Origin: Plantago major
Taxonomy: Eukaryota; Streptophyta; Magnoliopsida; Lamiales; Plantaginaceae
DNA: 64,000 nt
Assembly (NCBI GenBank): GCA_026545765.1
Contig: CM048839.1
Location: forward strand, 64,839,187 to 64,903,186
Reading direction: 5' to 3'
In this document: one piece after another, positions 10,030 through 22,400 of the stretch
Layout of the letters: each line of letters begins with the position of its first letter
Numbering within the stretch: the first letter of the stretch is position 1
Translations under genes and position numbers: made by a program
The notes under the pieces: model-generated
The model's input: the letters and a program-made list of their open reading frames with translations, nothing else
Told to the model about the DNA's origin: nothing
The model's database searches: none

Positions 10030-13000
10030 ATGGACTCTCGGACTTTAAACTTTAAATCTCATAGGAATTCCCTTTCTTTCCTTAGGATGTTCGAGAGCGA
10101 TAGTCAAAACTGTTCTGAGGCTGTTGAGTATGCGTCCGAAGGGGCGTCTTGGTCTGATACTTCCGAGGAGGTTGACATTGGTGATGTTGGAGATCAAAGA
10201 GGAGCTGACCAAGTTTCGAATCGGAGTGGTGAAGCATCCGAGGTGAGCTCTCCGTCTTTTCGTTTAATTGTTCCTGGTTCGAAGTATCCGGATAGGCAAG
10301 ATTACCCAAAGTCTTCGCATGTGCAAGGTGCCATGACGGTTCATGAGACAGCTACTCGGTCGATAGGCAATCCGCATCCGCGTCGAATAGGTAACGAATC
10401 TGAACTCCCACTAGAGATTCAAAACCTTTGTCGAAACATAGGTTATAGCACTAGGATTAATCCTAATCACATCCCTTTCATCCCGGACCCTCAGGAGATC
10501 AACGTTGAGGAAGTGCACGACACTTCGGAGTCTCTCCCGGAGTTGGGCATGTTCGAGTCTGGTATGGAAGATACATTCCGAGTCGTGGCTCCTCTTCAAA
10601 CAGTCGTGGAGTTGGATTCATCGTCCGAAGGCGAAAAAGTTGAAGAAAGACATGTGGAGGAAAGGCATGTGGAGGAAGGAGAAGAAGAGGAAAGTAAGGA
10701 AGTAGAAGATGAGGATGACGATGAGGAGGAGGTTGTTCCTCCATTGAAACGGACCAAGCTTTCTGACCGTCCGAGTGGAGAAAGCTCGGCCCAAGGATCG
10801 AGTCGGGCGCTTGTTACGGAGCCGTCCGAGGGCAGCAAGAAAGGGGATGATGTGGTGCGCATCAAGTACCCTCGGACTCGATTGCAAGTAACCCATCCGG
10901 ACCCCCATGGTGAGTTGAACATGGATGATATTTTGCCGACATGTCCTTCGATCACCACGCCAGAGGAATTGGAAGAGCTCTGGAGAAGGTATGAGATCCC
11001 CGAGCTTGGATATTTTGATTCCGGACAAGTCTCATGCATTTTACAATTCTCCTCCCAGATATATGTGTGTGCACAAAGCTTCGTTGCATTGTGGATGGCG
11101 TTTTCCAGTGGCGTCCGAACTATTGGATGTTTTGAAGGGGATCAGACTTAGTCCGCACCAGGTAATTCCGAACTCGCTCGGAAATCTTATGTGATTCGGA
11201 GTCCTTTGCAAGTACAAGGACATTCTGATCACATTTGATAATTTTCGCAAACTCTTCTCCATCATACCGAGTAACACTCAACAGTATTTTTATACACTGG
11301 TGGTTCGGCAAGCCTACACTTTCTTCAAGGATATGATCTCGTCACTAGGGATCAAGCGGTGGCAAAAGTATATATTCGTCCGAGCCGCCTTGAAACCTGG
11401 GGATTCCGAGACCCAAAGAGTCCAATGGGACTTCAACAAGAAGTTCTTTCGGGGAAAGCTTCCGGACTGGAGGCCCCACCGAAACCAGGAGCCGATGAAG
11501 TACTTCTTTCGGGGCTTGATTTGCCAATCACTTCCGTTCCTAGCAGGCCTTTCGGGGCCAAGCTTCTGTGATGGGAAGGAAGATTTTAGTAAGTGAAAGT
11601 GACTCAGATTGTTCTCTTAATCCAAGGCATTAGCTTGTTTTCCTGTTTTAATGGTCTAACTTGTGTTGCTTCGGACTTGCATTATCAACTTCTCATCTTC
11701 TCATTAAGTGACTCGGACTCAACTTGTATTTGTTTCGACTTTGCAGAGTTTTGGTTCGATTACACCATGTCAACAATGAGAGCACTTAAGAGGAAGCAGA
11801 ATGCTGCTCAGAAGAAGGAAATGGAAGAAGGCGTCCGAGACCAGCTGATCAAGACGTCCACTACACTCCCGATAGATGAGCCTCGGAACGCTGCTACGTT
11901 CCGAGCTGAGGATCTTCGGAGGGTAGCGGTTGGTGAAGGCAAGCAGACTATGCCCACCCCGGACAAGGGCAAAGTAGCTGCTGGTAAAGGGACGAAGAAG
12001 CCTCCGAGGGCTGTTCTGATGGAAACCTCGGTGAGTGGGGTTAGTGCTCCGAGTGGGCAAAAGTGCTCGTCTGAAGGTCCGATCCCCCCAACCAAGAAGG
12101 GTAAGGGGATAATGGTTGAGGATTCGGACCTTGAGTCCGAGGTGAGTCGGTTGCTTCGGTTCCGGAGCTGGAAAGAATTGCTGAGCTTGCTGCTGCTCAC
12201 CGGAAGGTATGCTTCCTTCCGAATGTGTTCCTTTATTCAATATTTTGAAAATGCTATCATTAATTGATTCGAACTTTTCCACTTTTGTTCTTAGCTTACT
12301 GCTGTTGTCCGAGCTTGTTCTGAGGTGGCGGGTCGGAGGGGCACAATGGAAATGGAGTTGTCCAAGTCCGAGGTGAGTAGGGAGGCCGAGGCGAATAAGG
12401 CCGTGGCTTATAAAGAGAAGTATAAGAAGACCCTCACCTCGTTGAATGAAGCCCAGGCTGAAAATGAAAAGCTGAAGAGTGCTATCCGAGCCTTGGAGAC
12501 GGACTTGGAGGCATATAAGGAGGGCATGAGCGATTTCACTGCGGTCTCTCGGAACTTCAAGTCCCATGCTCAAGCATCTGCTGATGGTCCAGACTGAGGC
12601 TATCCGGGACTACTTAAATTCGGACGCACATAGGTTCCACTTGGACACCAAGTATGATGTGGCTCGTCAAGAAGGGTTCGATGCAGCAGTGGGTCAACTC
12701 TAAAAGAAGGGCCTTGTTCTGAAGGACTACAACTTGGAGGATGAAGGGGTCTCGCCTTCAATGCACCGGATGGGTTTGATTTTGTCTCGGAGGATGTGGA
12801 GGATGATGTTCTGTTCATGTTCGGGTTCGTGAAACTTGTGTGCGAGGAGAATGAGGAGAACAAGTACAATCACGGTGGTCCGTACTTGCCTTCTTTCGTT
12901 CTGGAAGTCCTGATGTCCCATGTCTTCGTGCCGTTCGAGGAGTATGCGGACCACAACCGTGAGTGGCTAAAGATCCCTGGTCGGGTGCTGGGTCATGACC

Positions 13001-13170
13001 CAAACTTAGACTTGTACGAAGAATGCCCGGAGTTCATCCGGAGGAAAAGAGAGGAACGAACCAAGAGGTTGTCCGAGCACCAAGCTTCTCAGCAAGATGC
13101 TCCGAAGAATGCCCCGGAAGGAACCCAACCAGAGTCCCAGACCGAGCCCTCCGAGAGTCGGACTCGTTGA
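10030..13170 (+). pseudogene. Antisense accessory gene of Tat element F (putative gypsy type transposon family)
   Basis: Several plus-strand frames form one gene-like unit. The N-terminal part is acidic and serine-rich, with a run of Glu/Asp near residues 210-235 followed by PPLKRTKLS, a possible nuclear localisation signal. Around 11060-11200, HCGWRFPVASELLDVL and LSPHQVIPNSLGNL resemble the plant domain called putative gypsy type transposon (PF04195). Next come a Lys/Glu-rich basic segment (11790-12170) and a coiled coil (12400-12560: EAQAENEKLKSAIRALETDL). The C-terminal part contains PGRVLGHDPNLDLYEECPEF. Introns are likely, for example about 12207-12294. The function of this family is unknown. 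It is degraded. Direction and place fit the antisense extra ORF of Retand-like Tat elements. Confidence 0.6.
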
Positions 13171-13556
13171 AGGCGGGGTATGCCCCGTAAGTGATGTAAT
13201 GATGGTCTTCGGACCTTAGAATAATTTGAATTTGATGTTTCCTTGTTGAACAATTGCTTATGTTATTTTGTCTTGGATGCTTGTTGTTGATCCGTACTTG
13301 TTTCGATCCGAAGCGTTGTGTTGTTCTTCGGATAATTCTCCTTTTAATTTATGAGTCCATTTTCCTTTCGTGCGTTCACATATGTTCGGACTTAGTATAA
13401 GCGATTTCTATACAACTGTCCCATGTATTCTTAGTTCGGTCGCCGGGGAGTTAGTCCAAGGCAACTCACAAAATACACTTGTAGTTGTGTGTCATATGAT
13501 AAGAATCGGAGAACCTAGCTCGAATTGCCAAAGTGATGGTCCGAACAGGAGGTCTC
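13171..13556. other. Downstream region of the accessory gene, no gene seen
   Basis: AT-rich sequence with scattered TCGGA/TCCGA words, continuing element F. It may hold the accessory gene's 3' untranslated region. No convincing reading frame is visible. Confidence 0.4.
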
Positions 13557-14148
13557 GATTCCTTGTATACGTTTTTTTTTTTAAAACATTGCAAACAAAA
13601 TTTGATGATCTTTAATCAAGAAGGTGCCAACAGGGAAGTAATTATATCATGATAAAAATCCATCATAAAAGCAAAACCTCTAATTGCAAGTCTATTACAA
13701 TCTTCCGAAAACATTGAGAAAAATAACAAAGACATAAACAGACTTAGTCGAACAAGCTGAATCCCATATCATCATCACTCTCTTCCTTTGCCTCTTCCTT
13801 CTTCTCCTCGGTGGCGGGAGGCGGCAAAGACACCAAGCAGCGCCTCCAGAGGCGAAGCAGCGATAGCGGCACCAGCACCGACGTTCATTATGAGATCCTC
13901 AATGTTCCTCTTCTCGCAAAGCTTGGCAAACAGACTTGGCCAGTACGCCTCAATGCTCAAATTGGCCGATTTCACAAGTGTTGCAATCTTCTCCCCCGTG
14001 ACAGGGAGTCGTGGAGGATAAGGGCAGCGTAGGTGCAGGCAAGCTCTCCGACGGACATGGTTGCGATTGAATTCGGTGAATACGGAGAAGCTAGGGTTTT
14101 CTGCTGAAGATCAATTCCAAAACTTTACAATGATTCCTTGTATACGTT
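13557..14148 (-). repeat. 17-bp target-site duplication flanking a retroposed mRNA
   Basis: GATTCCTTGTATACGTT occurs at 13557-13573 and again, perfectly, at 14132-14148. The left copy abuts a poly-T run (a poly-A tail on the minus strand) and the right copy abuts the 5' leader of the RPP1 copy. A long perfect duplication plus a poly-A tail is the hallmark of LINE-mediated retroposition. Confidence 0.95.
13574..14131 (-). pseudogene. RPP1: Processed pseudogene of 60S acidic ribosomal protein P1
   Basis: The minus strand contains an entire mRNA copy: a leader with the telo-box-like AAACCCTAGC (about 14090), an ATG at 14058, coding DNA to a TAA at 13744, about 150 bases of 3' untranslated region and a poly-A tail. 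Recognisable P1 segments are [51 protein letters not shown] and the stalk C-terminus [13 protein letters not shown], which in the working protein contacts elongation factors on the ribosome. No intron is present. The reading frame shifts twice: about 7 bases are missing after LILHD, and there is a second slip in the alanine-rich hinge. Length is 105 codons against about 110-115. It is therefore a dead copy, inserted into element F. Confidence 0.95.
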
Positions 14149-15069
14149 AATCCGATATTACAACTCGGATTTATCCTTTATGTGGTAGCACCTCGGATTA
14201 ATCGTAACAAGTATAGTCCGAGTGATAAATTGTTGGGCTTGGTCGAACATTTAAAAGAATATGCATTGCCAATAAGTACGAATCTTTCTGTCTTGTGAGG
14301 AATATACAAGTGTTCACGGTAAGCAATGGGTTCGGACCTACTTAAGGTTGGTTTGGACCCTGTATTCTCAATCGAAATGATAAAAGACTATCATCCTGCG
14401 AGCGGAAGCCCAATAGCGATGGCCCAAGATCGGCCAAGCCCATTAGTAGCTGTTTCTTTACACGTGTCGCATCACGATTGGTTTATAGCTTCTATAAATA
14501 GACATATATTGTACGACCTTTTGTATCATTTCCGTCTTCCAAGAATAGACGATTCAGATCCGATGATTCGGACGTTTGTTCCAATTGGATCGAACTCAAT
14601 GGTCCTATGTGTGATCCGCCCGGTTGGAGCTCATCTGAAACCGAGGATCAATGAGTTTGGTTCATCGATGTCGTTTGTTTCGGCTCACCACATAATTGGT
14701 TCGGAGGGTCAATTCCTTGACCCATCCGCCTCTTCCACCATTTACCATTTTTCGAGAGTGCTTTTTTGTCAACTCGAAAATGGTAATGGTTGAAGAGGTA
14801 GATGGTCCGAGGATGTTTTAGCCGACACTCCACTCGGACCTATTTGTTGATGAGAAGAGAAGATGTATCGGCGCGGTCGGAGACCTTGATTCGGAGACCT
14901 GGGTTCGGACGTCTCTAAAGATTTTGTTTGAAGAAATTCTTTGCTCCGGACAGGGTGGTTCAGATCGGTTGTTTTTCCGATTATTAAGTCTTTCGCTTGA
15001 TGGTATAGTCCTTGTCTTGGACTTAAGTGCCCGAGTCTTTGTTTCTTGAACTCTATATGAATGAAAGAT
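14149..15069. other. Unassigned part of element F or its flank
   Basis: The stretch is dense in TCCGA/TCGGA words, which ties it to the Tat material. It has a second TATAAATAG at about 14493-14501 preceded by CACGTG (14461), so a promoter is possible. A 155-codon plus-strand frame (14326-14793) has no recognisable motif. A large imperfect inverted repeat (about 14690-14840) spans the end of that frame. SIRE-like LTR A begins at 15070. Confidence 0.35.
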
Positions 15070-16602
15070 TGTTGGTCCAGATAACGGCAAAGTAAAAGAC
15101 TGGGGGGATAGTCTTTTAAGACTTTTGTCGATAAACACAGTTTCTCAGATATCTGTGAAGATATCTGATACTTAATTTCAGAGAGCGGAAGACTTTCCGT
15201 GATAAGTGCACATGCTCAGCAGAGTAAAAGTGTGTAAATACTTAACAAGATGAATAAAACAAGATAAATGCAGTAAGTAAATAACATATCAAATTATAGT
15301 GGTATCTAAAGGTGGCTTAATCCTTCAACTAATCCACTTCGGCCTTTCTCAGACCTAGAATCCACTAAGATAGATAAATGAGGTACCCTTACAAATATCC
15401 TATCTCTCGATTCCTACAACACTTGGTTCCCAACCAAATGTTTCCTCCCGAGTTGTTCCCCAGCTATCTGAGCCAAGTACTCCCTCTATTCAGAAACCTT
15501 TTTGAGCTATTCCTTAGTTTCCAAAACTAAGTACTTCCTGTGCTCAGTAACCTTGGAGTTGTTCCTTAGTTTTCCAAACTAAGTACTTCACATACTCCAC
15601 GCTTGGGTTGGTGTGTGGTTAAGGTAGTTTGTCAGGTGAGCTTCATTATAACTTACACAGTTATTTCAGAAAGCTCTATAGAATCAAGATTACTTAATAC
15701 ACTTCACAATGTATGGTAACTTGTTCTTTACTGACCCAAGTCTATGTTAAATGTTCTAGAGAATGAATCTCAGATACTTGATCTTTTGATTCAACTCCTT
15801 CACGGATAGCAATGCTTGTTAAGGATCAGGACACTTAGAACTTGTATACTACTTAGAGTTCTAGAGCTTTAGTCATGTGAAGCTAGAAGGCAAGTAGTAA
15901 GAAGGCTTGTGTGCTTGAGAGATCACTTGAAGATATTCAGTAAGTTGTAGTTTCAGTGTGAGTTCAAGGTGTAAGTTCTTGGTGTGTTTTCAAGCATTCT
16001 AAGTGGTGATATTTATAGTTGAATTTGAAGCTGTTTGAATAGTATCCGTTAGGCTCAATTCAAATTCAAACTATTGATATCTGTATATAGTACTGCAGAG
16101 TTCTTTGTCTTCTTCTTCAGAGACTTCTGGTTTTGTGCAGACATTTCTGTCCGAACAATAAATGCATTGTACTATAGTAGTCTTGTTGTCTCAACGGATA
16201 CGTGAAGCTTTCAGAGACTTGACACGTTCCTTACTCAATACACTTGTGTTCTCAGATATCCTTCGAGTAACTTGTTTAGTCAAAACACTTGTTGACTCAA
16301 GGTTTCTGGACATAGGTATCTGAGGAGACTTTTCTCCTTAGTCTTCAGCAATCTTGAGCAAACTTTAGTCTTCTGGAAATGAGTTCCTTTGCTTGGATGC
16401 TTCCTTCTTGGTCTTCTTCAAAGAAATAAAAATTACATTCAGAGACCTAACATCCTATACAAGATTTGCTAGACTAACACACTTAGTGATTTTCCTCTTT
16501 TACAGTGTTCCAGTGAACCAAGAGTACTAAGTTCCTTTCTGAGCTAAGTGATATGCTCAAATTACTACTTAGAAAACAAGTAGAAAGCAGTTGTTGTAAA
16601 CA
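15070..16602 (-). repeat. 3' LTR of SIRE-like element A
   Basis: The left edge TGTTGGTCCAGATAACGGCA is the reverse complement of the LTR ends at 26801-26820, 38520-38537 and 59453-59470. Inside are counterparts of the conserved SIRE blocks, such as AAGTAAAAGACT and the pairs of AAGTACTTCC. On the minus strand a TATA-like TATAAATATC lies near 16010. The right edge is less certain; I place it at GTAAACA, 16602. The flanks 15065-15069 and 16603-16607 do not match, so it does not look like a simple solo LTR. Confidence 0.7.
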
Positions 16603-19400
16603 AACAATGCTAAACACGGAATCGTTCGCTAAGGAACCAATTAAGCTACCACAATGAATTGAGAGCAAACAGTTACTTGTGTAAACAAATGAATGATTTG
16701 AAGTTTGAATACTTTCTAAACTAGAAATCAGATAAAGCAATGTAAAGGTTAAAATAAATGAGATAGAGGGAACACAACAGTTATGATCGAGTAATGTTAA
16801 TTCGCTCTAGGAAAATCGTTCATACTTGTCACACGGTCGGTGTACATAAATCAATCAATCCAACCTCAACCAATCGTTATTTGAATGTTTTGAACTAGAG
16901 TAATCGTGGGTCGTCAATCCACGATCCTTAATTGAACACGATTTTGTAAATCTTGAACTAGCGAATTGGATTGATAGTTTTACGAAGATTTTGAACTAGG
17001 CGAACCTATATGAGCGAATACTAACCTAGAAGCGAATACGCAAAATCGTCACATAACTACCGTGTTCGGAGCGGTTTAGCTACTCATAGTAGAAGCAAGG
17101 ATCAAAGACTTCAAGGTATTGAATATGATAAACATAATCATGTTGATAATCGCATGCAAGCTCATACAATTCGATAAACAAGAACAAATACGAATTGCAA
17201 AGATAAACAATAGAGAATTGTCAAATATTACCAGGAATTCGATATCGATGGTTCTTACCGGATGAAAACCAAGCTCCAAGATCAATCAATCAATGTCAAA
17301 ACCTAGTTCTAGGAGCTTTTTCTATGAAAACATCGAGTATAAGAAGTTATGGCAAAAGATGACCTAATCCTGACCTAAAAAGGAAAAAATATGCTGAATC
17401 TGGGCCTTCTCGCCGAATCTCGCTGCGGCAAGGAAAATAGCTCGCCGTGGCAAGAAACCCCGTGTAGCTCCACTTTTTGCCTCGTAAAATCTCGCCACGG
17501 TGAAAATATCCATTCGCCGCGGCGAGCTTAAAACCTCCGTATCTTTTTCCACAGACAGAATGTTCGTATGAAAACGCAAATTGTAGCCCTTTGAATTATC
17601 TGTCCGTGGACACCGAGCTCAGGTCAATCGGACATCATATGAGAGAGTTATGGCGAAAATGGCTAGACTGCTCCGTAAAACTTCACTTTTGCATGCTTCG
17701 CTAAAACGGCTCTCAATTTTTAAATCCGAACTCCGAATTCACTTCCATTTTCGCCCAGTTACTCTACATTCAAAGATATAGAACCAAAGTTTTCACTCCG
17801 ATTTTCACCTTCGGAACACAAAAATCCTACAAAACACAAACAAAGCACCAAAGCATAAAAAAGTACAAAAACACTAGAAAACTATAAACAAAGACTAACA
17901 AAGACCGCTAAAAAGGAACAAATGAGTCTTTAAATTATCGTCTCATCAAACTCGCCAAACCGAACCCTTGCTCGTCCTCGAGCAAACACATAACTAAAAC
18001 AAAACAAACTAGACTCTAGATGACGACAAACAAGAAACACACAAACGAGTCAGACTTCCAAGTGACCGAATTCTACCATTGTAAGCATTAAGTTCACAAG
18101 ATGCAAAGGGTTTGCACTCACTCACCTTGACTGAATAGTGCACATAAAATCTTGCAAGAAAGTTTCTCAATTAAATAGCACTTAAGGCTAACTCTCCAGT
18201 CTCTCACAAGGGAATCCTACGCATCTCTCTCTCACACTCTGGAAGTGTCCAGTGGGTTAAGCACTCAAGAAACAATAAGAGGAAAGGAAGGTGACTTTCG
18301 TCACAAAGGTGCCTCAAATACCTCATGCAATGTACTCAATCGGTTAATTCAGAAGGGACTTTTTCCTTGCGCATAGCAGCTTGCCAGAACACACAAACCA
18401 ACTTCCATATCACCACCTTTTTGCATGCTATAAATTATATGCTAATCAATTGGCCACAATGGACTCTTTTTGTCTCACTTTTTTGGTAGTGTCTGTTTTA
18501 CCGAAGTCCGCACTTTTGTGCGTGTCAGTTTGGTATACGTGCCATCAACCCTCACGGTCATATGGCTTTTTAAGACCACGCCGGTATATAGGTAGTATCT
18601 GAAACATGCCCAACACGACTACGGTGATGACAAGCACCACAGATACACTCCAAGACGAATCAACTAATCAGGGGAAGTAATACACATTACAAGAATAAAT
18701 AAAAATATCAGCACAACATAATTCTTCTCCCCAAACCGGTTCTTCGCAATGCACTGGCTTTGATAAAACAAATCATGAAGAGCATGCCGTTCGTCATATT
18801 TAACTTAATGGAGTACACATGAGCATGAAGAGGCGCAAACAAGGGAGTTTGCTCTTCCCGAAAGGATCACACAGGCGCCGGTACAATATTTTTTCATCGG
18901 CTTAAAGTTTCTCACCGGATTTTTGGACTAAAGAGATAAACAGACTTGCTATTTACAGGAGAAATAGACTTACGGGATTTTAAATCCACTACGCCACCTT
19001 AGTTAAATATCATGCAAAACATAAGCAGCTAGCAAATTTAACAATCACAAAAGGAGCTTTCATAACTTGGAAGAACGACTCACGAAAGACTCTAGAAGGG
19101 AAAAGAAGAAAAGAAAAATGACCAAAACATACAGAAAGTAAAGGACAAAAGACTCTAGAGACTCAGTTAATAGAGAAAATGCAGACAAGACACTAGAGGG
19201 CATATTTCCCCTCTCAAAACCTAAACTCAAGCATGTCCTCCAGAGTAGAGTGAAAAAGAAAAGAGAATGGGATCAACAGTGACTTGCCTGCAGGTGTACC
19301 TTTACAGTCATGTACAAGACTCTTTCGTGTTGGCTACTTGGGTCTGGAAGTTCTTGGTTCTTCCGACTTTGCGACTTCTCTTCTTCCTGCAGAGATAAGT
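16603..19400 (-). mobile_element. Unclassified LTR-element-derived segment inside element A
   Basis: No coding domain is recognisable on either strand. It has minus-strand features reminiscent of plant LTR elements: GAGGACGAGCAAGGG followed by GCGAGTTTGATGAGACG (about 17940-17985) and a purine-rich GAGAGGGGAAAT near 19204-19215. A cluster of GC-rich near-palindromes lies at 17410-17530. A block at about 18500-18640 resembles 46030-46170 of element E. Homology to SIRE accessory ORF tails stops near 19400. I cannot define termini or a family; it is probably a non-autonomous or broken LTR element. Confidence 0.4.
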
Positions 19401-19455
19401 GCGTATAGTCTTCAAGTCTTCAAAAACACTTCAGGTTCTTAGCAACCTCTGTGAG

Positions 19456-22400
19456 TCAATTGGCAAATTCCCTAACTTCAAGCCTTTTGATGACATCAGC
19501 ATAATCATAAAGCAGTGTTTTGACTAACATCTCTGTGTCTCTGGAAAATCCACAGACTTCTTTGTAGGTCTTGGTGGGATTCTTTCTGGCAAAGTGCTTG
19601 ACCCACAGATATCTTCCCCATACCCAGGCATGCTCAATTCTGAGATCAGAGAGTTTGAAATACTCATAAATGATCTTCAGATATTCAATGTCATCCAGAT
19701 ATTGTTCCTTAGTCATGTAGAATGACTCAAAAGGTTCAACACCCAGTCTTGGCCTTGTGCCTGTTCCAGTTATCTTGCAAATTCTGTGCACATCATCTGG
19801 TTTCCCATCAGGACATTCAAAGGAGAGGTCCTTTTCCATGGCTTCAGTTCTTTTGGATACTTCAAAATCCAGCCATGCTTTGACATGCTTTGGATTTATC
19901 AGTACTGGCTTGTCTTTTCTCCATGCCATAAGTTGTTCATAGATAGGAACTGGGAATTTTTCATTTACTAGCAGGTGCTTTAGTTCCAGAATCCAATGGC
20001 CATTTTTCTGGTGAATGCATCTGCAAGAGGTTTGACTGTTGTCAGTCTTGACATATTCAATCAGGGCATCAATAGATTTTTCAGGTCCAGCCCTGCCAAA
20101 TTGAGTGTCTCTTCTCATCTTTCTTCTTGTTTTGGCATTCTCTCTTGGGGGTTTGGTTGAAGAACCACCCTGGATAGACTTGGTATTTCTAGAGGGTGTT
20201 TTTGTTGCTATTTGCTTTGCAGCAATAGGCTCAGATAGTGTCAGTGCATCTACCCTTCTCTTGTGGAGAAGATTCTCAGCATGATCAGTTTCATCCTCAT
20301 CATCATCAAATTTGAAGTTCTGGAGGGGTGATTTGCAGCTATCTTCATTGCCTTTGATTTGACCTCCTCCTCCTCCTCCTCCTCCTCCTCCTCCTCCTCC
20401 TCCTTCTTCTTCTTCTTCAGAAGGCTCTTTCACATTCCTTGGGGACTTTGTTCCCCTTGGAGGTTTCTGTGTTTTGGATCTTGTGATCCTACCAGTTTCA
20501 GAACTCTGGTATGTTGTTGCTGTTTTCTGAGGTTGACTATAGGAGGGCTCAGAGATTCTAAGAGGTATCTTTCCTCATGTTTTCTCTTCCTTTTCTTTTC
20601 TGAGATCCTTCCCCCTTAGTCATTGTTGGCTGACTCAAAATCACAGAGGCTTCTTGCAGTGATGCAAAGTTGCCTTGCAGATAGTTATAGGCAGCAATCA
20701 GCTTTTGCAACTCAGCCTGCAGATCTTCATTTTTCTTGAGGATGCCAGTTTCCTCATTGGTGAGCTCTGCAAGTGGGCCATGTAATGCCTCTGCCTTGCC
20801 TGCAACAAAGTTTGCTTCATTCAGGGCTTTCTGAGCAATGTCAAAGTCATTATCCACGACCATTCCAAGGTTGTTCTGGGCCAAGATCATGCTTGTTGTT
20901 CTCTGAGTGAACAATTCAACAAATTTCTTCAGGTTGGCTGGGACTGATTTAATGACTTCTTTGTTCTGCTCATTCAACTCATTTACGATTAAAGAAGAAC
21001 CTTTCCATACACTCAGCACCAGACAGTGTATTGGGTATCTTACTGAAGCTAATGGGAGCTATCAATTTTCTTTTCAAATGAGAAACAGCCATATGCTGAT
21101 TTCTGTGGTCTTGCAAGGTTCTATCTTCTTCATCTTGGGAGTCACCATCCCAGAGATCTTCATCCTCTTGGACATCTTCATCTACCATCCAAATTGACCA
21201 TTTACATCATGGGCTTCTTTCCTTTCAGTGAGGAGGAGGATGGTACATCTTTTGGTAAGGCAGCCTTAGCATCATGCTTGTCTTCAGATACTTGCTCAGT
21301 ATCTAATTCCTCAGCAATTGCCTGAACAACAAGATGGAGTTCTTTCATCTCAACATAAGCTTCCATTTCCTTGACAGTAAGATCTTCAATCTTTTGGAGC
21401 TTTGCTTTAGATTCAGCTATCTTTTCTCCTAGTTGAAGATTTAGCTGTTGTTCTTCCTCCAACAATTGTTTGAGTTGAGCAACTCTGGCTTGTGCATCCG
21501 ATATCTTCTGAGTGTTATCCTCAGAGTGCTCAACTACCTGTTCAGTAGTGTCTTTTTGTTGGGGAGAGGGATGTGTAGACTTCTGAGGAGATGGATGGGG
21601 AGAATTCTGTGAAGTCCTCTCAGTGTGCTTTTCAGCAACTGAGGTATTATTACCTTGTGCAATTTCTCCTGTCCCTGGTGCATGGGCATCATCATCATCC
21701 TTTTTGTCATCATCATCCTTGTGATGATCAGAAGGAGGTTCTTCAAAATCATTCTCATCTGTTTCCTCCTCATCTTCAGAAACCAGATTGATCACTTCAG
21801 GGAGAGTGACCAATTGCCCATTTACTTCCTCTTCTTCAGAGGGTATGCATTGTAGGGACTTTGGCAATGAAGGCTTGAATGCCATCTCCATTATGGTCTA
21901 ATCATCAGCCTTCTCAAAAGCTTCTATGAGCTTGTGTGCAACTTCTTTGATAAAGTCCTTATGCATCAGAGTAGCAAAAGAGTACTGTTCTGTAGGGAAC
22001 ATAGCATGGACATAATTCTCCAAGTCAAAAGCTCTGACTCTTCTCAATTGGTGATCAGTCACCTTTGTTAGTTCAGTCAGATCTGAGCTTTTGAGCTTTT
22101 GCCACTTTCTGAAACACGTGAGGTGTTTCATGAGAGTGTCGTCTTTGAAGAATGGAAGCAGGTATTCTGTTGAGAATGCAGAGACGTTTGGCACACTTGT
22201 TTGAGCCTGAAAGAAAGAGTTTTGAGTTAGATTCAAAACTTGTGTAGATATCTGAGTACTAGTGTAGTTAGGTTTCTGAGTTACCTGAATAAGTACACGG
22301 GCTCGAGACTTGTACTCTTGAGGCGCCTCAGATATCTTGTTGTGAGGTGGATACATAGGAGTCTGGTCCTCATCAACCTTTTTTCCGCTTGAACCTGTAA

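Larger units (their letters stand above)
7187..15069 (-). mobile_element. 3' region of Tat-like Ty3/gypsy element F
   Basis: Reading minus-strand, the visible part is unassigned DNA, an oppositely oriented accessory gene, a tandem repeat array, a CT tract, a purine tract (7687-7704) and a partial LTR. Plant Tat/Ogre/Retand elements are known for an extra ORF near the 3' LTR, antisense in some lineages, and for a hypervariable 3' untranslated region that breeds tandem repeats; this matches both. No gag or pol of F is visible, because SIRE-like element A begins at 15070. F is a broken fossil, older than the RPP1 retrocopy inserted in it. Confidence 0.65.

Noticed and set aside
14326-14793. 155-codon plus-strand ORF as a gene
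   Set aside because: No motif or family resemblance, it overlaps an inverted repeat, and it lies in Tat-like word-rich DNA; chance is sufficient.
15070-16602. Solo LTR
   Set aside because: The five bases on each side do not match, and the neighbouring minus-strand accessory ORF fits a 3' LTR whose junction was later interrupted.
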